This document shows, piece after piece, positions 55,980 to 64,000 of a stretch of 64,000 bases of DNA. Source of the DNA: Oxynema aestuarii AP17 (GTDB lineage: Bacteria; Cyanobacteriota; Cyanobacteriia; Cyanobacteriales; Laspinemataceae); the NCBI RefSeq assembly GCF_012295525.1, contig NZ_CP051167.1, positions 5,005,501 through 5,069,500 on the forward strand, written 5' to 3'. Numbering within the stretch: the stretch's first letter is position 1; every line of letters begins with the position of its first letter. Made by a program: the position numbers and the translations under genes. Below the pieces are notes generated by a model. That model had not been told where the DNA came from and ran no database searches. It saw only the letters and a list, made by a program, of their open reading frames with translations.

Positions 55980-56741
55980 CTACAATTGCCATTGTAAAAC
56001 GATTAAACTAATCGCCACGATCGCCACCGCAGACAGGGCGATCGCATCCGGGAGACGAATCGGTTGACGATCGCGATTTTGTCGAATTCGACCGTAACCC
56101 CGCAGCAACATCGCCCGATAAACTTGTTCCGATTGTTCGTAACTGCGAATTAATAACGTTCCGGCGAGAGACGCCAACAGAGTTAAATTCCGAGGGCTGA
56201 GTTTATGCGGCTGAAAACCGCGCAATCTCATCGCCATTTGCATCGTTTTGAGGCGATCGCCGATCTCGAATAAGTAGCGATAAAATAACAACATCATATC
56301 GGCGAGAATTGGAGACAGTCCCAGAGATCGCATGGCTTCTACCGTGCTTAAAAATGAGCCCGTTCCAAACAAAACGAGGGCGACGGTCACGATCGCCAAA
56401 AAACGACTCGCAATTAAAATCATCCCCTGCACCCCTTCCGCGTAAAGGGCGATCGGGCCGAGACGCAACCAGACCGTTTCCCCCGAGGCGAAGGGTAAAA
56501 TTAAAACAATTCCCAATAGAAAAACCCCGGGATAACGAATGCGTTGCAACCAAAACGAAAACGGTAATTGAGACAGCCAATAAATCAAAGCCGTAATTGC
56601 GACCGTCGGCAACAACAACCGCCAATCTTCCACAAACGTATAAGCCAGAATCAAACTACTCAAGCCTAACAGTTTCGATCGCGGTTCCCACCGATGAAGC
56701 GGCGAATCGAGATGGGCGTATTCATCCAAACCTAATTTCAT
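55980..56741 (-). CDS. cbiQ: ECF transporter T component CbiQ/NikQ
   Basis: 253 residues with five or more membrane segments. The two Ala-Arg-Gly-type signature motifs that couple to the ATPase are MRLRGFQ and MLLRGYGR, both present in the C-terminal cytoplasmic region. N-terminus HLDSPLHRWEPRSKLLGL is diagnostic of CbiQ. It overlaps the end of cbiM by 4 bases (ATGA), so the two are coupled. The usual next gene, the ATPase cbiO/nikO, is missing: repeats and the HtrA gene follow. Either another ATPase works in trans or the transporter is incomplete. Confidence 0.92.
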   Translation of the reverse strand: MKLGLDEYAHLDSPLHRWEPRSKLLGLSSLILAYTFVEDWRLLLPTVAITALIYWLSQLPFSFWLQRIRYPGVFLLGIVLILPFASGETVWLRLGPIALYAEGVQGMILIASRFLAIVTVALVLFGTGSFLSTVEAMRSLGLSPILADMMLLFYRYLFEIGDRLKTMQMAMRLRGFQPHKLSPRNLTLLASLAGTLLIRSYEQSEQVYRAMLLRGYGRIRQNRDRQPIRLPDAIALSAVAIVAISLIVLQWQL

Positions 56742-57385
56742 CGACGATCCTCGATTAACTCCGGTTTAACCCGTTGCAAAAATCCGACTAACATCGCCGT
56801 AAACGCACCTTCAATGGCCATTAACGGCAAGTGCGCCAGGATTAAACCGTAAATAGCGCCGCGTTCCGTGCGATCGTCGAAACCTTCGGGAATCGTAGTA
56901 ATTACGAGGCTGAAAAAAATGAGGGCCGCCAGTCCCAAACCGATCGCCCCGGCAAGAAACGCAAACAGATTACTCGCCCACGATCCCCAGCGTTTGACGA
57001 AAGGATAGCGCCATTGAAATAAGTGATAGGAAATTAACGCCGGAACCCCCATCATCGTTGCATTGACGCCCAAGGTAGACAGTCCGCCATGACCGAACAT
57101 CACCGCTTGAAAAAACAAGCCGATCGCGATCGCGGGAAAGGCGTAATACCCTAACACCGTTCCTAACAACCCGTTGAGAATCAAATGGACGCTGACCGGG
57201 GGGATGGGGATGTGAATCCAAGAAGCGACGAAAAACCCCGCCGTCAGTAAGGAGGCTTTGGGAATTTGCGCTTGGCTGTCCGGTTGGCGGTCGATCTGGC
57301 GCAAGCTATACCAAGTGAAGCCACTGGCGATCGCGTATCCGGCAATGCAGATTTTCGCCGGGAGAATGCCGTCAGGAATATGCAT
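56738..57385 (-). CDS. cbiM: ECF nickel/cobalt S component CbiM/NikM
   Basis: 215 residues. The mature N-terminus MHIPDGILP is the metal-binding signature of CbiM/NikM, in which Met1 and His2 coordinate the ion. Further histidines lie in FVASWIHIPIPPVSVHLILNG and MFGHGGLSTLGVN, the usual positions. Seven membrane segments. Metal (nickel or cobalt) cannot be decided from the sequence; the partner with an extracytoplasmic domain (NikL-like gene upstream) favours the nickel class. The operon is 3 bases from the NikL-like gene. Confidence 0.92.
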   Translation of the reverse strand: MHIPDGILPAKICIAGYAIASGFTWYSLRQIDRQPDSQAQIPKASLLTAGFFVASWIHIPIPPVSVHLILNGLLGTVLGYYAFPAIAIGLFFQAVMFGHGGLSTLGVNATMMGVPALISYHLFQWRYPFVKRWGSWASNLFAFLAGAIGLGLAALIFFSLVITTIPEGFDDRTERGAIYGLILAHLPLMAIEGAFTAMLVGFLQRVKPELIEDRR

Positions 57386-57388
57386 CGA

Positions 57389-57877
57389 CTATTTGCCTCG
57401 CGAGAAAAATAACGCCGTTCCGACAAATCCCCAAACCCCGGACGCCCCCATCAACAGCATTTGAAGCGGTGTGTATTTAGTGTAACCTTGTTGTGCGATT
57501 GCGGGTTCTCCCTCCGGATCGAGAGCGATTCGGACGATTTCTCCATGACCCGCCTGTCTCACTTGGATATCCCAGGCCGGGCCGACGGCGCGATCGGGAA
57601 TGAAGAAAAATTGACCGTTTTCGTCCGTGGTTCCTTTCAGCCAAGGATTGGCGGGATCGTCGGTCGCGTAAACGGTGACTTGGGCATTTTGCATCGGTTG
57701 ACCGCTATCGAAACGGGCTGTAATCGAGATCGCCCGTTCGGTTCGATAGTCCAGGTGGACGCCATGGGCGATCGCCTCCGAACCGCGATCGCCCAAAAGG
57801 AACATCCCCAGGAACGCCAGCAACCGCATCGTTCGCCCGAGGCGATCGGTCGTAGAATCAGGATATTTTCGCTTCAC
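57389..57877 (-). CDS. NikL-like accessory protein of the ECF metal transporter
   Basis: About 162 residues from GTG 57877, preferred over a TTG at 57898 because GAGAGGAG lies 5 bases ahead. A signal-anchor (MRLLAFLGMFLLG) is followed by GVHLDYRTERAISITARFDSG, an extracytoplasmic immunoglobulin-like domain (QVTVYATDDPANPWLKGTTDENGQFFFIP) and a C-terminal membrane helix (PLQMLLMGASGVWGFVGTALFF). This is the NikL pattern of NikKMLQO-type transporters, in which such subunits present metal to NikM. The conserved SEAIAHGVHL contains a histidine that could bind nickel. Position between the lipoprotein and cbiM fits. Confidence 0.68.
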   Translation of the reverse strand: MKRKYPDSTTDRLGRTMRLLAFLGMFLLGDRGSEAIAHGVHLDYRTERAISITARFDSGQPMQNAQVTVYATDDPANPWLKGTTDENGQFFFIPDRAVGPAWDIQVRQAGHGEIVRIALDPEGEPAIAQQGYTKYTPLQMLLMGASGVWGFVGTALFFSRGK

Positions 57878-57915
57878 GATCGCTCCTCTCGTTTCCAATC
57901 AACCCACCAACGCCC

Positions 57916-58755
57916 TTAAGATTTGGGCATGGCGTGACAGTGACCCTCGCCGACGTGACCCAACGACGGCAAAATTTGCTCGATTTTCTCGTAAGTCGCG
58001 GGGGACGTTTGTTTCAGTTGGGACAAATCGGTTTCGACTTTACCCTGCTGCGCTAAAGCGGCGAGGGGTTCAAACCCGATCGCCCCTTGGTTGAGCTCGT
58101 CCTCGGGAGGCAGTTCGCCATCGCCGAATAAATGGTCGAAGTGGAACGTCGCCTCTACTTCGGCATCGCTGGCAGGTTGCACGATCCCTTTACGTTCGTC
58201 GCCGACGAATTCGCCGCAATGAAAAGTGATTTCATCTTCAATTTTGAGGATAAATTCGACAGTTTCGCCGTCTTTTTGGGCGGTTCCTTCCAAAACTAAG
58301 GGATATCCGCCCTCCGCTTCCTCGGGGGCTTTGGCGAGGGTCCACGCCAAGGCATTGTACTGACCTGCGGGGGCAGAGACTTCGCCGACGAGGATCGGTT
58401 CGGCGGTGGCGTCACCTGCGGCTAAATCTACGGTTTTTGCCTCGACGAGGGTAATTTCTGTTTGTCCTCGAATCGGACCGCCCGCTTCGGCGTTGTAAGG
58501 GGGATCGGTTTGGTAGGCGGTGACGTTACTGAGGTGGACCGCCACGCGATCGAAGTTAATTTGCCAGCCATCTTTGGACACGAAGCCCTGACGTACGAAA
58601 TCTTCGCCATTAGCGCGCAGGGCGAGGGTTCCGGGCTCTCCAGAGGGAGATTGTTCGGTTCCGGTTGGGGGGGGTTGGTTGCTTTCGCACCCGACAGTCG
58701 CCGAGGCGATCGCGATCGCGGCCAAGGTTGCTACGGTGAAAGTGGGTTTATTCAC
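57916..58755 (-). CDS. Lipoprotein with histidine-rich end, head of the metal-transport operon
   Basis: 279 residues. Type II signal peptide with lipobox TVGC (residues 20-23). The mature part has regular beta strands like DUF4382 or MbnP-type proteins (ALRANGEDFVRQGFVSKDGWQINFDRVAVHLSNV) and ends in EGHCHAMPKS. Histidine- and cysteine-containing segments (EITFHCGEF, FHFDHLFGD) may bind metal. It precedes the NikL-like gene with a gap of under 40 bases, so it is likely a periplasmic metal-scavenging or sensing partner of the transporter. The family assignment is tentative. Confidence 0.6.
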   Translation of the reverse strand: MNKPTFTVATLAAIAIASATVGCESNQPPPTGTEQSPSGEPGTLALRANGEDFVRQGFVSKDGWQINFDRVAVHLSNVTAYQTDPPYNAEAGGPIRGQTEITLVEAKTVDLAAGDATAEPILVGEVSAPAGQYNALAWTLAKAPEEAEGGYPLVLEGTAQKDGETVEFILKIEDEITFHCGEFVGDERKGIVQPASDAEVEATFHFDHLFGDGELPPEDELNQGAIGFEPLAALAQQGKVETDLSQLKQTSPATYEKIEQILPSLGHVGEGHCHAMPKS

Positions 58756-59386
58756 AATCGATTCGCCCTTAACTTATCTAAAATTCCGAGAAGCATGGGG
58801 GGCGCGGGGGGAGTGAGTCGCGCTCCGTTTTGCTTATCTATCAAATACAAAAGCGTTTTTCTCGAAAGTTTACAATCCCCTCCTAGGGCATGAATCGGCA
58901 AAATGGCAAGGGTTTGAGGGTTCGATCGCCCCGGGGGAAAAAGAAATTTTCGCACTGATGGCAGGGTATTTTAAGTCCGTCAGAGTCTTGAGAATTCGAC
59001 GATCGATCGCGATCGCGCCGCCGATGTTTTGGCGGGGAATTTCCCTGAATTTTGAAGGCGGCGATCGGGGGAAATTTTTATCTTTTTTTAGGTTTTCCCC
59101 AACTGATGTTGTTGGCGCCCTCAGTGCGATCGCCCCCGTAGGGACTCAAGCCAAACCCAGCGCCCCTACTACTGACGGGTTTTTCATGAGTTCACCAATA
59201 GGAGAAACGCTATATATCGTCCGAGGGGTGGGCGATACGCTGTTGTCGGCGACGGTAGGAAGCTTGTACTTTTGCCATCTCGTCCTCAATCCACTCTTTG
59301 AGAGCTCCAATCTGGGGTCAGCTCTTGAGTAAACGACTCGAAAAATGCTCAAATACAGTTAACACCTTCGTCAAAACCCCAGAAAC
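58756..59386. other. Spacer between the metal operon and the ferritin gene
   Basis: About 630 bases with no convincing gene. No cobalamin riboswitch (B12-box) was seen upstream of the ECF operon. HIP1 sites and a T-rich stretch near 59082-59092 are the only features. Confidence 0.45.
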
Positions 59387-59821
59387 ATGAAAGATCTTGA
59401 CGTCAAAAAAACCATCGACTTGCTCAACACGATTATGGAATTCGAGTTGGCGGGAGTCGTGCGCTACACTCATTACTCCCTGATGGTGACCGGACCGAAC
59501 CGGATCCCGATCGTGGAATTTTTCAAGATGCAGGCGACGGAATCGCTCACCCACGCCCAACAAGTCGGCGAAATTCTCACGGGTTTGGAAGGTCACCCCA
59601 CCTTACGCATTGCCCCGATGGAAGAAACTTACAAACATGCGGTGAAAGATATTCTCGAAGAGAGTGTCAATCACGAACGCAAAGCCCTCGAATTGTATAA
59701 AGACTTGCTCGAAACCGTCGAAAATGCCAGCGTTTATCTCGAAGAATTCGCGCGCACGATGATCGGTACGGAAGAGCTGCACAATATCGAGCTGAAAAAG
59801 ATGCTCCGAGATTTCAGCTAA
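59387..59821 (+). CDS. Bacterioferritin-type ferritin-like protein
   Basis: 144 residues, four-helix bundle of the ferritin-like superfamily. The carboxylate/histidine ligand pattern is visible: glutamate in IMEFELAGVVRY, E-x6-H in ATESLTHAQQVGEIL, glutamate and histidine in VNHERKALELYKDLL and E-x2-H in IGTEELHNIEL, consistent with a di-iron ferroxidase. Typical heme-ligand methionine for true bacterioferritin is not obvious, so it could be a ferritin or Dps-type relative. It lies ahead of an FTR1 iron permease on the same strand, which fits iron storage and uptake. ATG at 59387 after CCAGAAAC. Confidence 0.8.
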   Translation: MKDLDVKKTIDLLNTIMEFELAGVVRYTHYSLMVTGPNRIPIVEFFKMQATESLTHAQQVGEILTGLEGHPTLRIAPMEETYKHAVKDILEESVNHERKALELYKDLLETVENASVYLEEFARTMIGTEELHNIELKKMLRDFS

Positions 59822-59904
59822 TTTCAGCGAAAAGAAGGCGATCGAGATCCCGCGTTTTTGAGATCGAATTCTCCGGCGATCGGTTCTTCTTTTCCCGTTA
59901 CTTC

Positions 59905-59943
59905 TATTCTTCAAACTCTTGTTTGACGATTGTTTGAAGAATA
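59905..59943. promoter_or_regulatory. Perfect 12-base inverted repeat ahead of ftr1
   Basis: TATTCTTCAAAC (59905-59916) and GTTTGAAGAATA (59932-59943), with another GTTTGA in the loop. It lies between the ferritin and FTR1 genes, 56 bases before the FTR1 start. It could be an operator or a terminator for the ferritin gene. Confidence 0.45.
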
Positions 59944-59999
59944 GATAACTCGCCGGGGCGGATTTGATGTTTGTCGGGTTGAGATATGGAGCGGTAATT

Positions 60000-60929
60000 A
60001 TGGAGTGGTCTGCAGCTTTACCGACATTTTTGGTGACGTTACGCGAAGGGGTCGAAGCGGCGTTAGTCGTGGGAATCGTGCTGGCGTGTTTGAGTAAAGC
60101 GCAGGCGCGGGATCTCAATCCCTGGGTCTATGCGGGGGTTGGCGGCGGCGCGATCGCCAGTGCGGGGATCGGAGCTTTGTTTATTTCCGGACTGCAGGCG
60201 GTCGCCCGATCGCGATCGACTTACGCCCCCGTGCTGAAACCCTTGTTAGAAGCGGGTTTTTGCCTGGTGGCGATCGCCATGCTCAGTTGGATGTTAATTT
60301 GGATGACCCAACAAGCCAAATCCCTCAAAGGAGAGATCGAAACGGCGGTGAAGGCGGCGGTCAAACCGGAAGGGGAAGATCGGGAACGCCCCAAGATTTG
60401 GCACAGTGCGGGGTGGGGAGTGTTTACCCTCGTTTTTATTGCCGTTTTGCGCGAAGGGTTTGAAACCGTCGTGTTTATTACCGCCCAATTCGAGCAAGGT
60501 TTAGCTCCCGTTTTGGGCGCGATTTTCGGCTTGCTGGGTGCGGTGGCGATCGGTTTTTTACTGTTTGAATGGGGGGTAAAAATTGACCTGCGCCGTTTCT
60601 TTCAAATCATGGGAATTCTGTTGCTGGCGATCGTTTCGGGATTAGTAATTTCTGCCTTAAAAAATATCAACGCGGCGGCGGTGGTTCTCTCCAGTCTCGA
60701 CCCGCAATATGCCCAGATTTGCGCGGCGGGGGCGGCGTCTTGTCTTCTCGGACCGCAAGTGTGGGATACCACCGCATTTTTGCCGGACGATCGCTTTCCC
60801 GGCGTGGTTTTCAAAGCATTATTCGGTTATCGATCGCACCTGTATTTAGCTCAGGCGATCGCCTACGTTCTGTTTTTAGCGACGGCGGGGACGTTGTACT
60901 TTCAAAGTTTGTCGAATAAAACATCGTGA
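60000..60929 (+). CDS. FTR1-family iron permease
   Basis: 309 residues from ATG 60000 (ATG 59967 and TTG 59964 are in frame upstream). The two REGxE motifs that carry iron are LREGVEAAL near the N-terminus and LREGFETVVF near residue 150, the hallmark of FTR1/EfeU high-affinity iron channels. About seven membrane helices are seen. In the middle a cytoplasmic loop (KGEIETAVKAAVKPEGEDRERP) separates the two halves. It follows the ferritin gene on the same strand. Substrate is probably ferric or ferrous iron; other metals cannot be excluded. Confidence 0.9.
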   Translation: MEWSAALPTFLVTLREGVEAALVVGIVLACLSKAQARDLNPWVYAGVGGGAIASAGIGALFISGLQAVARSRSTYAPVLKPLLEAGFCLVAIAMLSWMLIWMTQQAKSLKGEIETAVKAAVKPEGEDRERPKIWHSAGWGVFTLVFIAVLREGFETVVFITAQFEQGLAPVLGAIFGLLGAVAIGFLLFEWGVKIDLRRFFQIMGILLLAIVSGLVISALKNINAAAVVLSSLDPQYAQICAAGAASCLLGPQVWDTTAFLPDDRFPGVVFKALFGYRSHLYLAQAIAYVLFLATAGTLYFQSLSNKTS

Positions 60930-60935
60930 GATTCT

Positions 60936-60970
60936 GAATTGTGGATTTTAGCTTTTAGATTTTAGCTTGT
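60936..60970. repeat. Heptamer repeat downstream of ftr1
   Basis: GATTTTAGCTTTTAGATTTTAGC units, the same family as at 2556 and 32899. Confidence 0.65.
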
Positions 60971-61016
60971 TTGTATTCTTCATTTGTTGGCGTTACTTGA
61001 GGGAGAAGAGGCGATC

Positions 61017-61799
61017 GTGGCACGAGTCAAACAGATTTTTACTTATCCGATTAAAGGGTTAACTCCACAAACTCACGATCGCGCCCAATTGGAACGAGAT
61101 TGGGGAATTCCCGGCGATCGCGCCTTCGCTTTAATGTTTGTCGATCCGGGAAAACCAGAACCGGAAATGACCGTCCAATGGTTGAGTAAAGGGCATTTCG
61201 CCATGCAAAATGATTGGCCCGGATTGGCGGCGTTAAACTGTCGGCGCGATCGCGAAATCTTGACCGTTTCTATTGAGGGCAATCCCTTACTCGTTGCCAG
61301 TTTAGAAGACGAACGCGATCGCATCGGCCAATTTTTTACCGGATACCTCGCCGGATTAACACCGACTCCAGAAGCGCGACATCCCCAAAAAAGTCCCCTT
61401 AAATTAGTGGGAAATAGTAACGGCAAAACCCGCTATCCCGATCGCCATCCCGTTCATATTTCAATCTTAAGTCAAGCAACCCTCGACGCCCTCAGCGAAG
61501 CCTGTGGAAAAAGCGTAGATGTCCGCCGTTTTCGCCCCAATCTTCTCGTCGATGGTGTAGAAGCATGGGAGGAGTTTAATTGGGTGGGGAAAACGTGGCA
61601 ATTGGGGGAAGCAAAAATCGAGATTTCTGCAAGAATTGGGCGCTGTCCGAACATCGAAGTCGATCCGGAAACGGGCGATCGGGATTTAGGCTTATTAAGC
61701 TTATTAAAAGACCGTTACGGACATTGCCAAACTGGGGTTTTAGCCAAAGTATTAACCAGTGGTGATTTAACCGTAGGCGATCGGTTGAAAGCGCTTTAA
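61017..61799 (+). CDS. MOSC-domain protein
   Basis: 260 residues from GTG 61017, chosen because AGGGAGAAGAGG lies 6 bases ahead and the mature start VARVKQIFTYPIKGL is the typical N-terminus; an in-frame TTG at 60984 is less likely. The N-terminal beta-barrel (IFTYPIKGLTPQTH, DWGIPGDRAFALMFVD) and the C-terminal MOSC domain (PVHISILSQATLDAL, RFRPNLLVDGVEAWEEFNW, GRCPNIEVDPETGDRD) are clear. MOSC proteins handle molybdenum cofactor and sulfur transfer. Convergent with polA. Confidence 0.82.
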   Translation: MARVKQIFTYPIKGLTPQTHDRAQLERDWGIPGDRAFALMFVDPGKPEPEMTVQWLSKGHFAMQNDWPGLAALNCRRDREILTVSIEGNPLLVASLEDERDRIGQFFTGYLAGLTPTPEARHPQKSPLKLVGNSNGKTRYPDRHPVHISILSQATLDALSEACGKSVDVRRFRPNLLVDGVEAWEEFNWVGKTWQLGEAKIEISARIGRCPNIEVDPETGDRDLGLLSLLKDRYGHCQTGVLAKVLTSGDLTVGDRLKAL

Positions 61800-61820
61800 T
61801 TAACCGTAGGAGAGAACGGT

Positions 61821-61844
61821 AGGGACGAAACCTGTTTCGCCCCT
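61821..61844. terminator. Hairpin between MOSC gene and polA
   Basis: AGGGACGAAAC and GTTTCGCCCCT form an 11-base imperfect stem between two convergent genes, 14 bases before the polA stop. Confidence 0.55.
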
Positions 61845-61857
61845 AGATCGGATTCTT

Positions 61858-64000
61858 TTACTTCGCTTCCATCCAATTCTTTCCAGCATGAATATCGACC
61901 ACGAGAGGGACGGTGAGTTCTACAGCTTTTTCCATCATCTCTTTAATTTTTGGTTGTAATTCCTCCCATTCCTGGTGGGGAACTTCAAACACTAATTCAT
62001 CGTGAACTTGCAACAACAAACGCGCTTGATACGGTTGTAACAGTTCGTCAATTTTCACCATGGCGATTTTGATAATATCCGCACTCGATCCTTGAATTGG
62101 GGCATTGGCGGCGGCGCGTAATAGACCCGCATCTTGATAGTTCATGCGTTCCATGTTGTCGAAATCGATCGCCGCCGGATCGGTTCCTTTAAGCTGCTGG
62201 AGGCTTTCTCCGGCAAAGTAAAAATTGCGGCGACGTCCAAAAATTGTTTCGACATAACCGCGCGCGATCGCCTCTTTTTTAACCGTTTCCAGATACTCGA
62301 AAACATTGGGATAGCGATCGTAGAAGCGATCGATAAACGCTTTTCCTTGCGCCGTACTCACCCCGATCGATCGCGCGAACCGTTGCGCCCCCATTCCGTA
62401 AATAACGCCGAAATTGATCGTTTTACCGACTCGCCGTTCTTCCGAACTAATGTCCTCTTTTTCAAATAACAACTTACTCGTCAAAGTATGGACATCTTCG
62501 TTATTTTTATACGCCGAAATCAGCACGGGTTCTTGGCTTAAATGAGCCAAAATTCGCAATTCAATTTGAGAATAGTCCGCCGAAACCAGCAACCAATCTT
62601 GTTCCGGTAAAAATGCTTGTCGGATTTGGCGGGAAAATTCCGTGCGAATGGGAATATTTTGTAAGTTAGGATTCGAGGAAGACAGGCGACCCGTCGCCGT
62701 TGCCGTTTGATTGAAATCGGTGTGAACTCGTCGGGTCTCCGCCCTCACTAATTGCGGTAAAGCGTCCACATACGTCGATTTCAGTTTGGATAAAGTGCGA
62801 TGTTCGAGAATCAGATCGATAATTTCGTGGTCGCCTTGCAGTTTTTCCAAGGTGGCGGCGTCAGTTGAATAACCTGTTTTCGTTTTTCTCGACTTTTTCC
62901 GATTCAATCCCAACTTTTCAAATAAAATTTCGCTGAGTTGTTTCGGCGATCCTAAATTAAAGGTTTCTCCGGCAACATCGTAAGCCCGATTTTCGATCGC
63001 GCTCAATTTTTCTTCTAACTCTTCAGAAAGTCTGGCTAGATATTCCGTATCGATGCGAATTCCCACGGATTCCATTTGCGTTAATACGGGTTCTAAAGGC
63101 TGCTCTATCTTGAATAAAACCTCGTACAATTTGGGACTATCTTGCAGTTCGGCGCGCAGTTTGGACACCAGTAAATAGGTGCTGTGAACGTCCATCCCGC
63201 AGTAGTTCGCCACTTCGGGAATGCCGAGATCGGCGATCGTTTTCCCTTTGGGAACTAAATCTTTATAACTTTGGGCGCTGAGGTTTAAATATACCCGAGC
63301 TAAATAAGCTAAATTATGGGTTCCTTCGGGGTTGAGAACGTAACTGGCTAACATCGTTTCAAAGGATACCCCGTCGAGTTCGATTCCCTGACAGTGCAAG
63401 ATGGCGCGATCGAATTTAGCGTTATGTAAAGTTTTGGGATAATCCGCCATTTCTAAAATCGGTTTGAGGGCCGTTATAACCCGATCTAACTCTAAATTTT
63501 TGCCGTGTTTGTGGCCGATTGGAATATAGGCGAGGTCTTCTTTTCCACTGCCCCAACAACAACCAATTCCCACTAATTGGGCGTCGCGGGGTTCGAGGTC
63601 AGTGGTTTCCGTATCCCAAGCGACGGGATGTTCGGGATCGGTATAGGTTTTTAGCTGTTCGACTAAGCGATTTAATTGTTCGTAAGTATCGATAATTTGA
63701 GGATCGATGGGATTGGCATCGCGGGCTTGTTGTTGAGATGTTGCTGTATCTTCGGCGCTGAAAAACCAGGTATCTCCGCCGTTGAGATCGGGGGAAGTTT
63801 GCGATCGCTCTTGACTGGATTTAGGGGTAACTTGACCGCCAAATTGTTGTTGGAGGCGATCGATTTGTTCGAGGAAAGAGTGAAACTCGTATTTCTCAAA
63901 GAGAGGCTGAATTTTTTCGGTGTCGAAGCCTTGAAGGTGGCACTGTTTTAAGGATAAAGTTAAGGGAATATCCCGGACAATTTTTGCTAAATGTTGGGAG
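61858..64000 (-). CDS. polA: DNA polymerase I, 3' part
   Basis: About 713 residues of Pol I; the frame is open to the window edge, so the 5'-nuclease domain lies outside. The proofreading domain starts near VAWDTETTDLEP (aspartate and glutamate of ExoI present) with NAKFDRAILHCQG and ANYCGMDVHSTYLL, so exonuclease activity is probably retained. The polymerase domain shows TATGRLSSSNPNLQNIPIR, the motif A VSADYSQIELRILAHLS, motif B RVGKTINFGVIYGMGAQ and motif C LLQVHDELVFEVP. The start listed by simple frame reading near 63573 is internal. Convergent with the MOSC gene. Confidence 0.97.
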   Translation of the reverse strand, partial: SQHLAKIVRDIPLTLSLKQCHLQGFDTEKIQPLFEKYEFHSFLEQIDRLQQQFGGQVTPKSSQERSQTSPDLNGGDTWFFSAEDTATSQQQARDANPIDPQIIDTYEQLNRLVEQLKTYTDPEHPVAWDTETTDLEPRDAQLVGIGCCWGSGKEDLAYIPIGHKHGKNLELDRVITALKPILEMADYPKTLHNAKFDRAILHCQGIELDGVSFETMLASYVLNPEGTHNLAYLARVYLNLSAQSYKDLVPKGKTIADLGIPEVANYCGMDVHSTYLLVSKLRAELQDSPKLYEVLFKIEQPLEPVLTQMESVGIRIDTEYLARLSEELEEKLSAIENRAYDVAGETFNLGSPKQLSEILFEKLGLNRKKSRKTKTGYSTDAATLEKLQGDHEIIDLILEHRTLSKLKSTYVDALPQLVRAETRRVHTDFNQTATATGRLSSSNPNLQNIPIRTEFSRQIRQAFLPEQDWLLVSADYSQIELRILAHLSQEPVLISAYKNNEDVHTLTSKLLFEKEDISSEERRVGKTINFGVIYGMGAQRFARSIGVSTAQGKAFIDRFYDRYPNVFEYLETVKKEAIARGYVETIFGRRRNFYFAGESLQQLKGTDPAAIDFDNMERMNYQDAGLLRAAANAPIQGSSADIIKIAMVKIDELLQPYQARLLLQVHDELVFEVPHQEWEELQPKIKEMMEKAVELTVPLVVDIHAGKNWMEAK

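Noticed and set aside
58756..59386. Search for a cobalamin riboswitch ahead of the CbiM/CbiQ operon
   Set aside because: No B12-box-like sequence or long paired leader was found on the minus strand.
1..64000. CRISPR arrays, tRNA and rRNA genes
   Set aside because: No regularly spaced direct repeats and no TpsiC-arm-like motifs in the right setting were seen. Heptamer repeats are too short and unspaced to be CRISPR.

Overview
The window is chromosomal DNA from a cyanobacterium. The evidence is the very dense HIP1 octamer GCGATCGC, the split RNA polymerase genes rpoC1 and rpoC2 behind rpsT, tatD and rpoB, and the many cyanobacterial-type families (phytochrome-like GAF/GGDEF protein, TPR-CHAT protein, InrS-like repressor). 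Heptameric GATTTTA-type repeats between genes suggest a filamentous, Oscillatoriales-like organism, but the species cannot be named from this sequence alone.

Layout. 1-4.8 kb: 3' end of recF, a three-gene ABC-2 exporter, an aldo/keto reductase. 5.0-8.6 kb: a conflict-type locus with a Trypco1-like small protein, a trypsin / nSTAND1 NTPase / transmembrane / FGE-like fusion and an unrecognised 119-residue protein. 8.9-11.6 kb: a secreted SH3-type protein convergent with an alpha-glucan phosphorylase. 11.7-14.6 kb: a complete IS630 element and a solo TnpB nuclease gene with omega-RNA-like hairpins at its 3' end. 14.8-22.2 kb: avtA, rimM, a large palindrome cluster, a multi-PAS/GAF/GGDEF protein, a pentapeptide-repeat protein and a tyrosine-rich secreted protein. 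22.4-32.8 kb (minus strand): a BREX-like defence operon, in transcription order unknown 203-residue protein, DUF4007 protein, BrxF-like protein, BrxC-like ATPase, PglZ, BrxL. No PglX methyltransferase and no BrxP (PAPS reductase) is present. 33-40.3 kb: a CsoR/InrS-type repressor, a secreted TPR-CHAT protein, a decayed IS607 element (tnpA with two stops, tnpB cut by small repeats) and a two-partner-secretion outer-membrane transporter. 40.3-54 kb: universal stress protein, hisD, then rpsT, tatD, rpoB, rpoC1, rpoC2. 54-59 kb: an HtrA-type protease, repeats, and a nickel/cobalt ECF operon (lipoprotein, NikL-like, CbiM, CbiQ) that lacks its ATPase. 59-64 kb: a ferritin-like protein with an FTR1 iron permease, a MOSC protein and the 3' part of polA.

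The two accessory islands of most interest are the Trypco1/trypsin-nSTAND1-FGE locus and the BREX-like operon that has no visible modification gene. The operon reads as a coupled unit: its stop and start codons overlap at DUF4007/BrxF-like, BrxC/PglZ and PglZ/BrxL. No tRNA, rRNA or CRISPR array was seen. All functional calls come from reading motifs by eye; no database search was possible.
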